From NCBI GenBank assembly GCA_001247695.2, contig LGRX02024691.1:1-64000 (forward strand): a stretch of 64,000 nt of DNA, written 5' to 3'. A program made the translations under genes and the position numbers. Of the stretch, positions 1 through 11,594 are shown one piece after another (within the stretch, counting starts at the first letter, position 1; each line of letters opens with the position of its first letter). Source of the stretch: Cymbomonas tetramitiformis (lineage: Eukaryota; Chlorophyta; Pyramimonadophyceae; Pyramimonadales; Pyramimonadaceae). A model generated the notes under the pieces. That model made no database searches. It was not told where the DNA came from and saw only the letters and a list, made by a program, of their open reading frames with translations.

Positions 1-790
1 GACAATCATAATCATATGGACCCGCTTGATAATCACATGGACCAACGGAGTACTCACTTGGACCCGCTTAATAATCACACGCACCCGCTAAATAATCACA
101 CGGACCTGCTTAATGCCCACATGGACCCGCTGAAGAATCACGCGGACCCGCTTAATGCCCACATGGACCCGCTAAATAATCACATGGACCCGCAAGACAA
201 TCATATGGACCCGCTTAATAATCACATGGACCTGCTGAGTAATCATATGGACCCATCGAGCGAGCGCCCAAACGGGCGGGGTCCATGCTGGGTCCATGTG
301 ATGCATTCCCTACGGGTCCATGCGAGGTCCATGCGTCGCATGGACCCGTAGGAATGTCTGACCATCGGACCCATGTGGTCCTCACCGGTCCATGTGGGGT
401 CCATGTGATGATAACCGAGTGGTCCCCGTGAAGTCCATGCGATTATACCTATTGGTCCATGCGGGGTCCATGTGGGGTCCATGCGTCGCATGGACCCGTA
501 GGAATGTCTGACCATCGGACCCATGTGGCCCTCACCGGTCCATGTCGGGTCCACATGCTACGTACACACTAAGAGGTATCACATGGACCCCACATGGACC
601 CGTAGGGAGGGTCCATGTGAGGTCCATGTGACCGAAAACCGCATGGACCCCACATGGACCTTCAATGGACCCCATATGGACCCCTACTAGGGAGAAATGT
701 CTGACCATTTGGGGCATGCGAGGTCCATTCCAAGTCCACGGGGGTCCACGTGAGGTCCACGTGGAGTCCATGTGATTTGTGAATCACATG
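1..790. repeat. GGACC-word satellite, two sub-arrays
   Basis: Positions 16-250 are tandem 21-bp units of the type GGACCCGCTTAATAATCACA. Read on the plus strand they stay open and encode a degenerate seven-residue repeat (MDPLNNH). From about 243 to 790 the unit changes to words around GGTCCATGTGG in both orientations. Two copies of a roughly 150-bp segment (starting near 320 and 471) contain the palindrome GTCCATGCGTCGCATGGAC. The open frame is probably a by-product of a period divisible by three, so no gene is called. Confidence 0.85.
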
Positions 791-820
791 GACCCGTCCC
801 TATTTGGTAGGGGTGGGTAT

Positions 821-901
821 AACCGTTTCCAGATCGGGCCAGTCCCTCACTGCAGCCACCTTGTCATGTTGGGGTCTGCAGCCATCCGCAGAGATGCAGT
901 G
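821..901 (-). mobile_element. Relic fragment of a Ty3/Gypsy pol (RT region)
   Basis: About 80 bp here nearly match 51851-51932 inside the reverse-transcriptase part of the retrotransposon polyprotein in this same window. The shared stretch includes CACTGCAGCCACCTTGTC and GGGGTCTGCAGCCATCCGC, with only a few substitutions. No other part of the element is seen nearby. It is a short relic of the same family, or a segment picked up by satellite rearrangement. Confidence 0.75.
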
Positions 902-3590
902 GTTTCGGTTGGTCCACTAGTCGGAATTCGGTTTCGTAATTCTTCCTAATATGCTTTTGCTTTCAGTGCATGCTTTCAATACACAATATACAGCAGTTAC
1001 GGCTTTTTACTTTTATGTTACACTTTTCAGTTCAGTTCTCATCTCCGAAACTGGTTACACTTAGAGTTCTTATACATTCATGAACTCTTTCCATAACTCA
1101 ACTGTACTGAGTACTCCGTACAACAGGCTAGGCACCTCACATCAACATCATTCTGATCGGTCCTACTGTACTCCGTACTGAGTACTCTTGCGTTTTGTAC
1201 TTAGCCGTTTTTCTTGCTCTTGCTAGTGCTTGCCTCCTAGCACACTTGCCATGCTGGAGTATGCATTGATTATTACGAACCTATGTGTATGTTGAGACCA
1301 TGCCGGATACATATGTGAACATTGATGTCGCTCGGGACTGTCAGATCAGTATTTGTCCCATCATATGCACCCGTTTGCGACATCTATATTTTCTTTACGG
1401 CCCGCAATCAGCAAATCCACTGGCCCGTTTTCGGCCAATACGACCAACCTCCAAAATTGCCCGCCGCGGGCGCGAAAATTCAATTCTAAGTATGATGATA
1501 TTGTAAAAATCGCATAATTTTGCATAATTTTTGGTATTGTCATATCAAACGTCACGGCCCGCATCCACATATTCCATCGGCCCGCATGCGGCCCGGAGTG
1601 GTGAGCTACGGCCCCGGGCCGGCCCGCCACGGTAAGCAATACACCCTGCGTCGAGAGCTCCAGAAGCGCCATTGCGAATAGCGGTGAGGCAGCCGTCGTA
1701 ATCCTGGATTAGTGGGTCTAGGTCAAGCTTGGGGTCAAAGAAGATGGAGCACAACTCCTCGTAATAATGTCCAAGAGGTCGGACGACCCGCGGGATCAAT
1801 CTCTTGGTGACCTCGAGGAGTGCACGCTTGTCATCGCGTGGCGAACCTCTCCCTGAGGCCTCCACCCAACGACGTGCAGTCGAATTAGGAGAAGTCAACG
1901 ATGGCAAGATAGAGAATAGAATACCATGGTAGATAGATGGCGTTCACCTCTTTGGTCGCGTCAACCATATCAAAAAGAGCGGTATTGGCGGCCTCCTTCT
2001 GCTCGAACGCGGTCTGCATCGACTTCACGATAGATGTCCAGAGCACGTTGCGGTCTTTCTCGTTGCCATGGAACGTGACATCCGTGGAGCCCAAAGCGTC
2101 GCGAGAAGTACGCTTGATGATGTCGACGTCCCAGCCAAGACGAATTTAGGACCGCGGTAGCGCGAGTCCGTTCTGGAACGCTCAGTGTAGCTCCAGGCGA
2201 ATGAGGCCTCGGCCTGTATCTCGAGCCGACGTCTCGTGAAAAATTCGTGTCTAGTCGAATGCGATTAAGGGCCCCCAAGGGAGGCGTCACGTGCGAAGAA
2301 ATGCTCATGATGGAGATCCTATAGGTGGTAGCGTCGGGGTAGAGGGGCGATGTCGGAGAACATAAAAGAGCGCGAAGTCGAGGGCGGAGAATGCAGCGTC
2401 GGAGCGGATAATTATAAGGAAACCGTGACTGTGAAATTGCAAAGGTCGATAACGCGTTGGCCAAGGAGTCCACGACAAAAAATGATCAAGTTTCCGTCAA
2501 ATGAAATCCAGCTCGGACAGTACAAAAATCCAGGTGGGTGCACGCTGCAGCGAGTCCAAAAACCAATCCGCCCGAAGCGAGCCCTCAACCGCAACTTCGA
2601 AACCTGACGACATCAAATTTGGGCCCCCAACGCCCCACCAAGCGGAGTGGCTTAGCCACTCATCGTAAAATAAGCAGTGGAAGGTGCCTGGCGCACCATA
2701 ACCTGTTAGATATACGACACATCGTTTCTACGGCCACTTTTGGGTTCCTGGACACGATTTGGCCAATGGCGAGGCATTGTCATGACACATACGAGGCGAA
2801 TCCCATCGCGTAGTTGAGTGCTCTCACGACATGCAGTCCGTCATTCCTTGAGAGCGCTCGAGATGGGATCTAAATAGCATAATTTTGTTGATCGACGGAG
2901 TACAGCTAAATGTCAGGCCACCTAACGATCTGAGCTTCAAAATGAACATGGTGGCCTGCGTAACACATATCGCGATAATTGCTGAAAGTTAAACAGAATT
3001 TCAGCAGTTCAGAGCAGGCTCACAGGAACGCACGACAGCCCTCAGTAAAGCCCATTTCTACGTTTCCTTGCCTGCCAGTTCGTGTAACAGAATTTCACTG
3101 ATATGTCTTTTAAGTTAGGACAGCCGAGAATGGCGGCAGAATCAGGTCGCGCGTCTCGCTCACCGGCCGCTATGCACGGATTAGGTTGCCCGCACTTTCA
3201 AAGCACAATAAGTGAAACTGCCTGTGGTTGCAGCTCCCTAGAATTAACTTTTTGGTCATCTGTGCTGTGAGCTTATGTGCTTAACTAACCCAGGGCCTAG
3301 TTTAATTATCTCATGAGAACGCTTAGTCAACAGTCTCGCAGAAGTCAACAGTCAGACTTATGGCCTGGAGGACGTTACAACATAATTTGTCGGTGGATTT
3401 ACATGATAGAACCATTTACAAAACTGTTTTACGCTGAGACTACATCCCCGCACACCAAGGGCATTGGATCAACGTTTTGCATTCAGGTACGAGTCTCAAA
3501 GGCTAACGCCTGTTCCCAACGCGCCAACTGCTCGGGGCTGCATAGCGAGTCCTCTGCGCTTTTTGGGGCTGATGAGAGGGATTTCGGTCT
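902..3590. other. Region without a supported gene
   Basis: No gene can be supported here. Minus-strand ORFs between about 1545 and 2473 (120, 69 and 167 residues) look weakly protein-like but lie in different frames, have no recognised domain, and could be remains of a decayed gene or transposon. The segment 1080-1195 repeats words around GTACTCCGTAC and GAGTACTC. The rest is unremarkable mixed-composition DNA. Confidence 0.5.
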
Positions 3591-3599
3591 GGTGGACTC

Positions 3600-6500
3600 T
3601 TGATAGTTAGTGCAAGGTCCTTTTGGCCTCGGCGATTATCGACTGTTTGTTGACCGCCGACGAAGAGTTGCATCTGCAAGAAAACGTGACGAGCAGAGGG
3701 TTTTTAGTATACAACTTTCCTGCCACACCTTTCCAGGTAGGGAATGCGGCAAATAAAAAAAAGAGGGAAACAATGCTGAGAGCGTACCTTGCCTGTGCCA
3801 AGGGGGGCACCGTGCGTCGATATGTGCGCCTCTGTGTGCGATACGTTCAGCACTGTGAGCTGTTGTTGCCGAGTTCCACACATCCAGAGGCATATCACTG
3901 ATCGGGCCTCCACTCCAAAGTTTACTCCCTGAACACGGAAATCATGTCCCGAGATCACCTCCTTGCTCCTGCACACTATTGCTGGCGGTGAATATCTCAC
4001 GGGGATTTCTGTGCTTGCCTTTTGCCCCCCCACTGTCAGGTGTACTGTTGGGAAACTGCCAACACCTGGAGGTACTTTTGCGACGATTTTCCCATGTGTG
4101 CACTCGGACACCATACACGGCGTATCTCCGAAAGCCAAGGTCAGGTTTTCCTCGCTATCTCCGAAATTAGTGCCCTCAATACTGAAAATTCTTCCACCAG
4201 ACGTTTGGCAAGTAATTGGAGAGCTCCTGTTTGCTGGAATATCTTCGACACAAAAACCGGTTATGGCTGGCGGTAGGTAGGATACAATGGAGCTTCGTGC
4301 AGTCGATAATAGCTCTTGTGTATTATGATCCCTGACCTCCACTTGCACTTCACGATTAACACCGCACCCACTACCCAGCACGAATTCCACCTTGTTTTTT
4401 GAAACGGTGAGTAAGGTGCATGTCGTCTCCCCACATTTCACGAAGATATCTTCCCCAGCTGCGGTCGGAAAAACCCCTGTGAGGTGCACTTTTCCACCTG
4501 CGGTGCTGGAACGCTGTGGAGATATTTTTTCTATCCGGAGAGTTGCATATTTCAGGTGGTTTTTGAACTGCGTGAGAGTAATCTCGTGGGGTACGCGGTC
4601 AAGGACGGTGTATTGTTTTGAGGTGCTTGGGAACAGATATTTGCTGTTCTCGTACACCGGCCATTCGGTGTGTGCCCTGATTGAAACATCGACAGGGGTC
4701 CGAGTGGAACTCGGACGTGGGCAAATAAAAGTAAAGGCGTTCCTGTTGTCCTGCATCGATATTTCCAAGATGTTTTGGCCTCCAAAACTTACCGCTATTT
4801 GCAACGCAGGTGGAAAGTTACCCGTCACCATGATGGTATCGCCTTCACTAACGCGTGTGCCCCGAGACCCCATCACGCGTAACTCCGTGGCTTTTGCTGC
4901 TTTCAACGTTGTCAACCATGCACGATAAGCTTTCCATCGAAGTGAGAACAGCAGCTTCTCCAGGTATTGCAGATCCCTCCGTTGAATGTAGACTGTCAGA
5001 GGTGTTAGGTGTCCGAAGGGCTCAGAGCACAACTGAGTGTCTTCACACCATCTCACGGTGATATATTTGTCCGCCCCGCGTTGCGTCTCGCCCACTTTAA
5101 AAACAAACACAGGAAGCCGATGCCATATGCATTGTTCAAACTCCAAAGGGTGTGTCTCTGCATAAGCCTTCTTGTTCGGTGATTTTCTGAAGCCATCAAT
5201 GCAACCCTTGCACAGACAAGGAAACTGTAGGTGAGGGTAGTGCACGGACTCCTTGAAATTGAATTCAGGATTGATGTCTTTGCTGCGCCACTTGCCTTTG
5301 ACCTTCTCAAAATGTGCGAACTTGATGTTGTCAGGAACCTCTGGATACAATCTGGCAACGCGGGCGCGGTACAGAGACAGGTGGATGATAACGAGAGTCG
5401 GGGGAACTCCAACCTCCAAGCCCGCCCCATGTTATTGATGCAGTTGTATAGTCGGCGCTCTCGAAGACAAAGACGCACTCTGCATGAGCTTGCAAGTCCT
5501 CAAGGATAGTCCATAACAAGCGTGTTAGGTTTCTCTCCCATGTGGGTGTGAGGCGGTAGGCACAAGCGTAAATCACTAGGTTTTCGACGACCGACTCTGA
5601 GAATAGCCTGTCACTGTGTCCTCGACTTCGTTGCTCACAACGAAGCCCAGTAGCGTAGTCCATGGCCTGCAAGTCCTTTATCTGCTCGCCAGTGCACATT
5701 GCATCCAATAGGTTTATGTTTCCACTTCTTTTACCAAGCGCCTTGCTTACCATCTGATAATACTCTCCGTCTTCTTCTAGAAAGGGGACGAGGCTTCTGG
5801 TTGGCTTGTGCAGTCGTTCAGGTCGTCGATTCAACTGGTGGAAAAACCTCGCAATATGATCACCGAAGTGATGGAAATGCAGGTTTTGCAGGATACGCTT
5901 GGCCTCAGGCTTTTCCCGGCTGAAAAGATCAAGAAAACCTGCAGCAACACCCCACACGGTATGTATGTTCTCAGCCTCACGAGCTTAGCATCCACGAACT
6001 AGTCTTGCCGAAGGAACGCCTTGGAGTGCGGGAATTGGAGTGTTGAGCGCACACCTGCGAAGCACCAAACTTGGTTGCAGTACACATAAAAGGCTTGTAT
6101 TCTTGAGTCTTGAGTTGCTTGTGCAAGGTCAGCCTTGTCATAAATGAACTTGAGACAAAGGTTCGTCAACTTTAGTAGCTTCAGCCCTCAAGTTGTCCTC
6201 AAACCTACTGCGTTTTGTCGGACTAGCAGGCGTCGAGTCAGCCGAGTTCGTCGAGGGGACTTGAGGTGGTTTCGCAGGCGAGCAACCGATGGTGACTCGG
6301 CCCCGCGAGTTGAACTGCAAAACACAGCATCGAAGCTTTAGCTACCCCACAATGCAATAGGGTAAAAGCGCACGCTGCCTAGCCTTGGGTCGTACCTTTA
6401 CGAAGTCGGTGAACGCACTAGCAGGCAACGTATATTCCTGACAACCGATATACTCGCAAACAGTACTGGCATCAATCGAGTCCTCAGGAGAAAAGTGCAA

Positions 6501-7038
6501 TAGCTGTTCCGTGTTCATGTGATCAGTATTCAGCCTTATTCCGCGAAGGAATGTTTCATGGGACCTAGAATACGTCGCCTTCTGGTCAGACGTTTCTCGG
6601 GTAGGGAAACCGCCAGGAGTAGAGGCTGTGGGGTAAGGGAATAGGCTCCAAAATTTTCGCATAACATTTTGGAAAAAGAGATCGCGCAGCTCTGGTTTCG
6701 TTTCTTTCAATTCAACTTTGAAAAAGTTTACCAAAGACTTCACTACCCCTCGAGCGACATCCAGTTTTTCGTTGGCCTCTGTTTGTGGCCCGAGGTCACG
6801 CTTGAAGCACAAGCGAAATACGGCGGCAACAAAGTTCATGGCATCGCTGCTCTCGTGTTCTTCAAGCTGATAATAAGTTTCTAAATTGCCCCGACGGAGA
6901 GGTGAACTCTGACCTGCGAGATAAAATCAAGTTTCGAAGTTGTGAACTTCGGTGATGTGTAGGGGACAAAGAATGTGCGCGGGACATGCGCCGCACCGTC
7001 AGTGAAATCATCTCCGCCTTGCAAGCCACTATCCCCCA
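3600..7038 (-). CDS. Host multi-exon gene with IPT/TIG domains (partial model)
   Basis: Several minus-strand exons read as one protein. The exon from 6866 to 6396 (157 codons) is bounded by a TTATTATCAG acceptor and an AAG|GTACG donor. A 47-nt intron (6913-6867) precedes it, and upstream coding runs to the provirus edge at 7038. Further coding lies at about 6314-6140, 5938-5331 and 5419-3788, the last ending at a GTACGC donor. Another short exon starts at 3673 (begins MQLFVGGQ). The 3788-5419 part holds about four IPT/TIG-like Ig folds, recognised by phrases such as GGKVHLTGVF, GGRIFSIEGTNFG and GHDFRVQGVNFG. The N-terminal half is helical and not recognised. IPT/TIG folds occur in receptors and transcription factors, so the function is open. 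I could not phase every intron. The 5' end may lie beyond the provirus. Confidence 0.6.
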
Positions 7039-7303
7039 CTACATAAGAGGCGTGTCCAGGGGGCATCACCTCTATATTCACCGGTATCCTCTGTACTCCT
7101 CTTGATATTTCCCGGTATTTCCCAGTATTTGCGGACGCCTCTTATGTAGTGAGCACACCTGGTCATCTCCGGCACGCACCACTGGTCACCTACTGTTATT
7201 CTGCGTTGGTCCTTACTGTGGATTTGCATGGGTCTTGCAGGTGTCATGCAGATGTCCCCTTATAAAAATAACTATTTTTTTGCCCGAAAATGTGACGAAA
7301 ATG

Positions 7304-7378
7304 AAAAAGGTGGCAGATTAGGCCATATTACGGTTATGTATAAGATAATGGGAATATGGCCTAAAGTGCCACCTTTTT
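7304..7378. repeat. Long hairpin H1
   Basis: An inverted repeat with arms AAAAAGGTGGCAGATTAGG and its near complement (CCTAAAGTGCCACCTTTTT), around a loop with TTATGTATAAGATAATGGG. It is one of seven related hairpins in the provirus and lies in the left terminal repeat; its mirror is at 31743-31817. Confidence 0.9.
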
Positions 7379-7532
7379 GATTCATCTGATTTTTCACCGC
7401 GTTCACACGCTGTTTTGTATCAGAATTATCGGAATTATATTTTAGATTTTCTGAATTTGAAATATTTTTGCTTGTTCGCCGCGATGGGCACGCTGTTTTG
7501 TATCATTTATGTATTTTAGATTTTCTGAATTT

Positions 7533-7606
7533 AAAAAGGTGGCAGATTAGGCCATATTCACATTATCTATATATAGTCCGTAATATGGCCTAATCTGCCA
7601 CCTTTT
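7533..7606. repeat. Long hairpin H2
   Basis: The arms are the same as in the other hairpins (GGTGGCAGATTAGGCCATAT and complement), but the loop differs (CACATTATCTATATATAGTC). It lies about 85 bp beyond the PolB stop codon, so it could act as a 3'-end signal for that gene. Its mirror is at 31515-31588. Confidence 0.9.
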
Positions 7607-7691
7607 GATTTCGCTGTTATGAATCGCGGTTCTATCCATGGGGCATCACCCAGGTTATTTACGGGAAATATTTTTTATTGTTCACCGCAAA

Positions 7692-10600
7692 TTATGTAGA
7701 TAACGGCACAACTTCCCACGTTTCCCAATTGATATCGCCCTTGTCATACTTGAAGTTAAATGTCTTTGGCTCGGCCCTTGACTCCATACTCAAGGACCGT
7801 ACACCTTCATGTTTACAAGGATGCCTAATAACCATATTGCTCATCTTGACTGGTGTATGTAGTTTGCGGTTGATGACCATATCTTTCATAACATCGTGAT
7901 TGATATGTTGCAGGTTATCTACGCTCAAAGAGAATCCCTTAATCTTGGTCATGGTGTAACCATCAGCAAACTTCATACTGTATGACTTTGGTCCTGTTGC
8001 CAAGAACTCGATACACTTACCATGGTCCCTTTCTAAATGTTGCAATTCACATTTCAGGAAACCCAACCATGGCTGTCGATATGCATTGCCATGATATATG
8101 TGATAGTTTTCAGGAGTTTCGCTATATATTATTGAGTCGCAATCAAAGTAAAGCACATTGGCGAAGCCTGCTGCCTCTATTAACTGATACAACTTTAATC
8201 TACCGTAACTGGTTATGAATGCAGCCAGAACCTCGTTGGTCGAAAATCTGGTGTCTGAAAATACTTCTGAATTTTCAGTGAAGTTCATCAAGACCATTTC
8301 GTTGTCGTCGCTCCCAACGAACTCATACTTACAATCATACCTTTTATTGCTAATGGTATTGTAGAACTCACCTGGATTTTGGATAACCTTGCTCTTAGAT
8401 TTATTCTGACGCTCTCCCAATTTACCGTAAAGTATATTTTGCATGTCTTTGGAGACCTGTCTCATTCCTGGATTACATTTGATATTTGCCTTGTCCAACT
8501 TGACACCTTCATGCAACTTGAACTGGTCGATAAACTCGTCGATGTCTCCATCAGGAGGTCCGGAGGCTTCTGTTTTTAGTTTCAAAAACTTATCAATGTA
8601 ACCGGCAAACAGGTCATTGGTGGTGTCCTTCCAATGTTTTATCTCGTATATAGCATTAATAATGTATCCTTTTTCGATGGCCTTCTCCAGCTCCACCGTT
8701 GTCCACGTGTCAACCATTTCGTACAGTGGAAATACCAGCTTACCTGTTTTATTATCAACGTGAGGAAGAACGCCAAATTTAAGATGTTTTGGAGGAGCAA
8801 TTTTGCATTTTACCAAACCGAAATAGCCATGAATGTCAACTGTCTTAACGTCTCTTATAACCTCGGGATGACCTTTGGGAAACTTGTTCGTTTTCATGAC
8901 ACTTGGGTACATGGAATTATAGTCGAGGTATCGTATGTGCTCGTTGTGGTTGACCTCGTAGTACAACTTACCCAGGTCTACTCTCCCTCCATGATATACG
9001 TCTCTATCCACGATAGGAGAAGCCAACTTCTGTCGCTCTAAAAAGTCTTTACCAATCTCGGACAATTTCAGCCGATTTACTGTTTCATCCCATGCCGACT
9101 CCCAGATATACTCAAGATTATATCCTGCTGCCTTGATATCATCCAGTCTCTTCATCGTTTGCCGATTGACCTCACCAAACGTCATACCCGATTTACGCCC
9201 TTGTTGATACTGAATATCGTCTTTGTGGTATTTCTTCAGGTCTGCATGAAACCAGCTTCCGAGGAACTCATACACCGTGTTGGTGGTGTCGTCAAAAGCA
9301 TCGACATATATCTGTAAATCTGTGAGTTTATAGTTTCGTTTGCCATCGTAATCGCGTTTGAGCTTGGCTGACGTAGTGTGGACAATGTAATCCAACCACT
9401 GATTCTCTTTGATAGATGCATTCTGCGACTTGACCAATGATTGCAATATAGCCACTGAATCCTTTGGCATGCACTCACTTCTCCATATATTAATCGCCAG
9501 TTGTGCCAACGTCAGATAGCTAAACGGGTCAAACTTGTTGTCGGTTATCTTTAGAAAACATTCCCTGAAAGCGAACACTGCACGGCGTAGGATGGTCACA
9601 TCGTCATGGCAATATCGTGCAATCTCTTTTGGATTTTCAAATATAAAACACTTGCTCTTTTTCTCATGCCACCATTTGTATAATTTTTGATAAGCTTCTG
9701 GTTGAAGTATCTCGGGATTGTAATACTTGATGTCAGGATACAAACCGAGGTATGTCTCATTTTCCAACGTGTTGAAGAGATGTGGGTAATACCCTTTTGA
9801 TATTTCGTTTTCAAAGCCAAACATCTCTGGTAGAGCATGCAATGGACGTGACATGAACATATATGAATCAACGAACCTCACGTTGGCAATCTTAACACAC
9901 AATATATCAGCCCCTGTGTACAATATATCCTTTGGAGGTTTCCTTTGGACGTTGATGACATGCTCCACTATCAATCTAAAGTCGAACTTGGAACCGCAAT
10001 GAGCGATGAATGTGTGGCCAGCATGTTTGTCTAGACAGGCCCATTCAAGAAACTCTCCGATGGTTTTATGAATCACATGTGTACCATCATGGTACTGACT
10101 TTCACAATGATTTACAACCAGCCTACCGTCGTCGTTTCGAGTTTCAAAATCGAAACACACAATTGATTCAGGTGATAGTATGGACTTCGGTTTGACCTGT
10201 GTCATGTAGCATCTGTGTTCATATAGATTACAAACGACCTTACAGTTTGGGCATGCTTTGTATCCACACATGTGTTTCTCCTTAGGATTGAACTTGACAT
10301 TGCACATCTTACATTTGTGAAGCTGATTGCACGTCACCAATTCTTTGTGCAGATTGTAACATTCTTCGTTCATGAATTTACGATTGCAAATATCACAATG
10401 ATGCCATTGCTTGTTTCCTTTTGTCAACCGTACATCCTTGCTGGCAAATATGCATTTTTGAGATTTACACTGGGTGCACGATGGCCGATAAGTTTTCCCT
10501 CTGAAGCAATCAATACGCGTGATAGGTTCATAATGATTGTCGTGCAACAATATATGAAAGCTGTCATTATAACTTGAATACTCATTGTGTTCGTTGAAGT

Positions 10601-11576
10601 ACGGCGGGTAATACATGATTGGTTCACCGCCAAGTCGTTCAGTGATACCCCACACAAATATATTTCTGCTGTAATGCCTCTCTAAAACTGGAAAGTCTTC
10701 GATATTGATTCCTTCGTCAGCATCCTTTTTCGCAAACAATTCCAAACGCAATCGAACGGAAACTGATGTTATGTTGCCCTTGTGACCGCTGGCGTCTCGT
10801 TTCAGTTGTTTCCACTTATTCTCGTATTGATTTTTACATACAAAATTGTCGCTTAGCATTGAATCTAATTTCCGTTTTCTATCAAGCAGTTCCAAAGATT
10901 TGATGCCACAGTTATTGCGGGATTCAATCTTAATGACACACTGCTTCAGTCGTAATTCTACGGTGTTTTTTGGTGCGGCTAAGCATCGAGACCCCTTACC
11001 TTCTGGTGGTTTTGAAGAGTAATATTCAACTTCGATATCTTTGGCAACCTCGACGGACTTTTTGCTGCTATCACCACCCTTCGGACTTTGCAGCATCTCT
11101 TCAAATTTCATCATAACATCTTCACGATTTGAACCTTTGACCCACTTGGATGTAGTCCCATCCTCGAACACCGCTCTAATTGATACTTGCTCAACGCCTT
11201 TTGTCTTCTCCGGTAACCAATAGTTTAAACTGCTACCATCGGGTGCTGCTCTTTCAAGAAACGTTGTAAAGGGAACCTTAAGTTTTTCAACGTCTGTGCT
11301 AAACTTCTTTATATGTCTCTTGGAATCTCCGACGGTATACTTATTGATTTCATCAAGTCTACTTTGTTCTTTGGCAGGCTTTTTACCTATCTTGGTCCAT
11401 TGTCGCCTGGTAACTTTCTCAACCTTCTCTTTCGATTTCCGATAGTTCTTCTTGTAATCACGTATAGCTTTGGCTCTATCATCACCGGTTAGGTTTCTAC
11501 TTTGTAAATTTTCCCAATCTGCAGCAGTGAGCTTATGGCGTGCCTCAGGATTTTGCTTTCTCAATTTAGGGGGCAT
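7692..11576 (-). CDS. polB: Family B DNA polymerase, protein-primed type (PolB)
   Basis: This 1294-residue protein is the replicative DNA polymerase of the element. The 3'-5' exonuclease motifs are visible: CFDFETRN near residue 475, FIAHCGSKFDF near 527 and YCHDDVTIL near 655. Polymerase motif A is DYNSMYPSVM near 885, motif B is YGKLGER near 1050, and motif C is YFDCDSIIY near 1145, a DCDS form of the usual DTDS. A Cys/His-rich stretch with several CxxC pairs (about residues 370-460) precedes the exonuclease and probably binds zinc. The N-terminal 350 residues are basic and unassigned; terminal-protein or other domains may sit there. The ATG lies just after an AT-rich box with TATAGTATAGG. 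The last codons fall inside the left terminal repeat. The reading frame is intact. Confidence 0.93.
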   Translation of the reverse strand: MPPKLRKQNPEARHKLTAADWENLQSRNLTGDDRAKAIRDYKKNYRKSKEKVEKVTRRQWTKIGKKPAKEQSRLDEINKYTVGDSKRHIKKFSTDVEKLKVPFTTFLERAAPDGSSLNYWLPEKTKGVEQVSIRAVFEDGTTSKWVKGSNREDVMMKFEEMLQSPKGGDSSKKSVEVAKDIEVEYYSSKPPEGKGSRCLAAPKNTVELRLKQCVIKIESRNNCGIKSLELLDRKRKLDSMLSDNFVCKNQYENKWKQLKRDASGHKGNITSVSVRLRLELFAKKDADEGINIEDFPVLERHYSRNIFVWGITERLGGEPIMYYPPYFNEHNEYSSYNDSFHILLHDNHYEPITRIDCFRGKTYRPSCTQCKSQKCIFASKDVRLTKGNKQWHHCDICNRKFMNEECYNLHKELVTCNQLHKCKMCNVKFNPKEKHMCGYKACPNCKVVCNLYEHRCYMTQVKPKSILSPESIVCFDFETRNDDGRLVVNHCESQYHDGTHVIHKTIGEFLEWACLDKHAGHTFIAHCGSKFDFRLIVEHVINVQRKPPKDILYTGADILCVKIANVRFVDSYMFMSRPLHALPEMFGFENEISKGYYPHLFNTLENETYLGLYPDIKYYNPEILQPEAYQKLYKWWHEKKSKCFIFENPKEIARYCHDDVTILRRAVFAFRECFLKITDNKFDPFSYLTLAQLAINIWRSECMPKDSVAILQSLVKSQNASIKENQWLDYIVHTTSAKLKRDYDGKRNYKLTDLQIYVDAFDDTTNTVYEFLGSWFHADLKKYHKDDIQYQQGRKSGMTFGEVNRQTMKRLDDIKAAGYNLEYIWESAWDETVNRLKLSEIGKDFLERQKLASPIVDRDVYHGGRVDLGKLYYEVNHNEHIRYLDYNSMYPSVMKTNKFPKGHPEVIRDVKTVDIHGYFGLVKCKIAPPKHLKFGVLPHVDNKTGKLVFPLYEMVDTWTTVELEKAIEKGYIINAIYEIKHWKDTTNDLFAGYIDKFLKLKTEASGPPDGDIDEFIDQFKLHEGVKLDKANIKCNPGMRQVSKDMQNILYGKLGERQNKSKSKVIQNPGEFYNTISNKRYDCKYEFVGSDDNEMVLMNFTENSEVFSDTRFSTNEVLAAFITSYGRLKLYQLIEAAGFANVLYFDCDSIIYSETPENYHIYHGNAYRQPWLGFLKCELQHLERDHGKCIEFLATGPKSYSMKFADGYTMTKIKGFSLSVDNLQHINHDVMKDMVINRKLHTPVKMSNMVIRHPCKHEGVRSLSMESRAEPKTFNFKYDKGDINWETWEVVPLST

Positions 11577-11594
11577 CTTCCTATACTATATAAA

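Larger units (their letters stand above)
7039..7736 (+). repeat. Left terminal inverted repeat of the provirus
   Basis: This segment is the reverse complement of 31385-32082 and begins CTACATAAGAGGCG. It contains two copies of the element's long hairpin (7304-7378 and 7533-7606). Its inner end covers the last codons of the PolB gene, so a partial PolB tail is mirrored in the right repeat. The near-identity of the arms implies recent insertion or continuing gene conversion. Confidence 0.95.
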
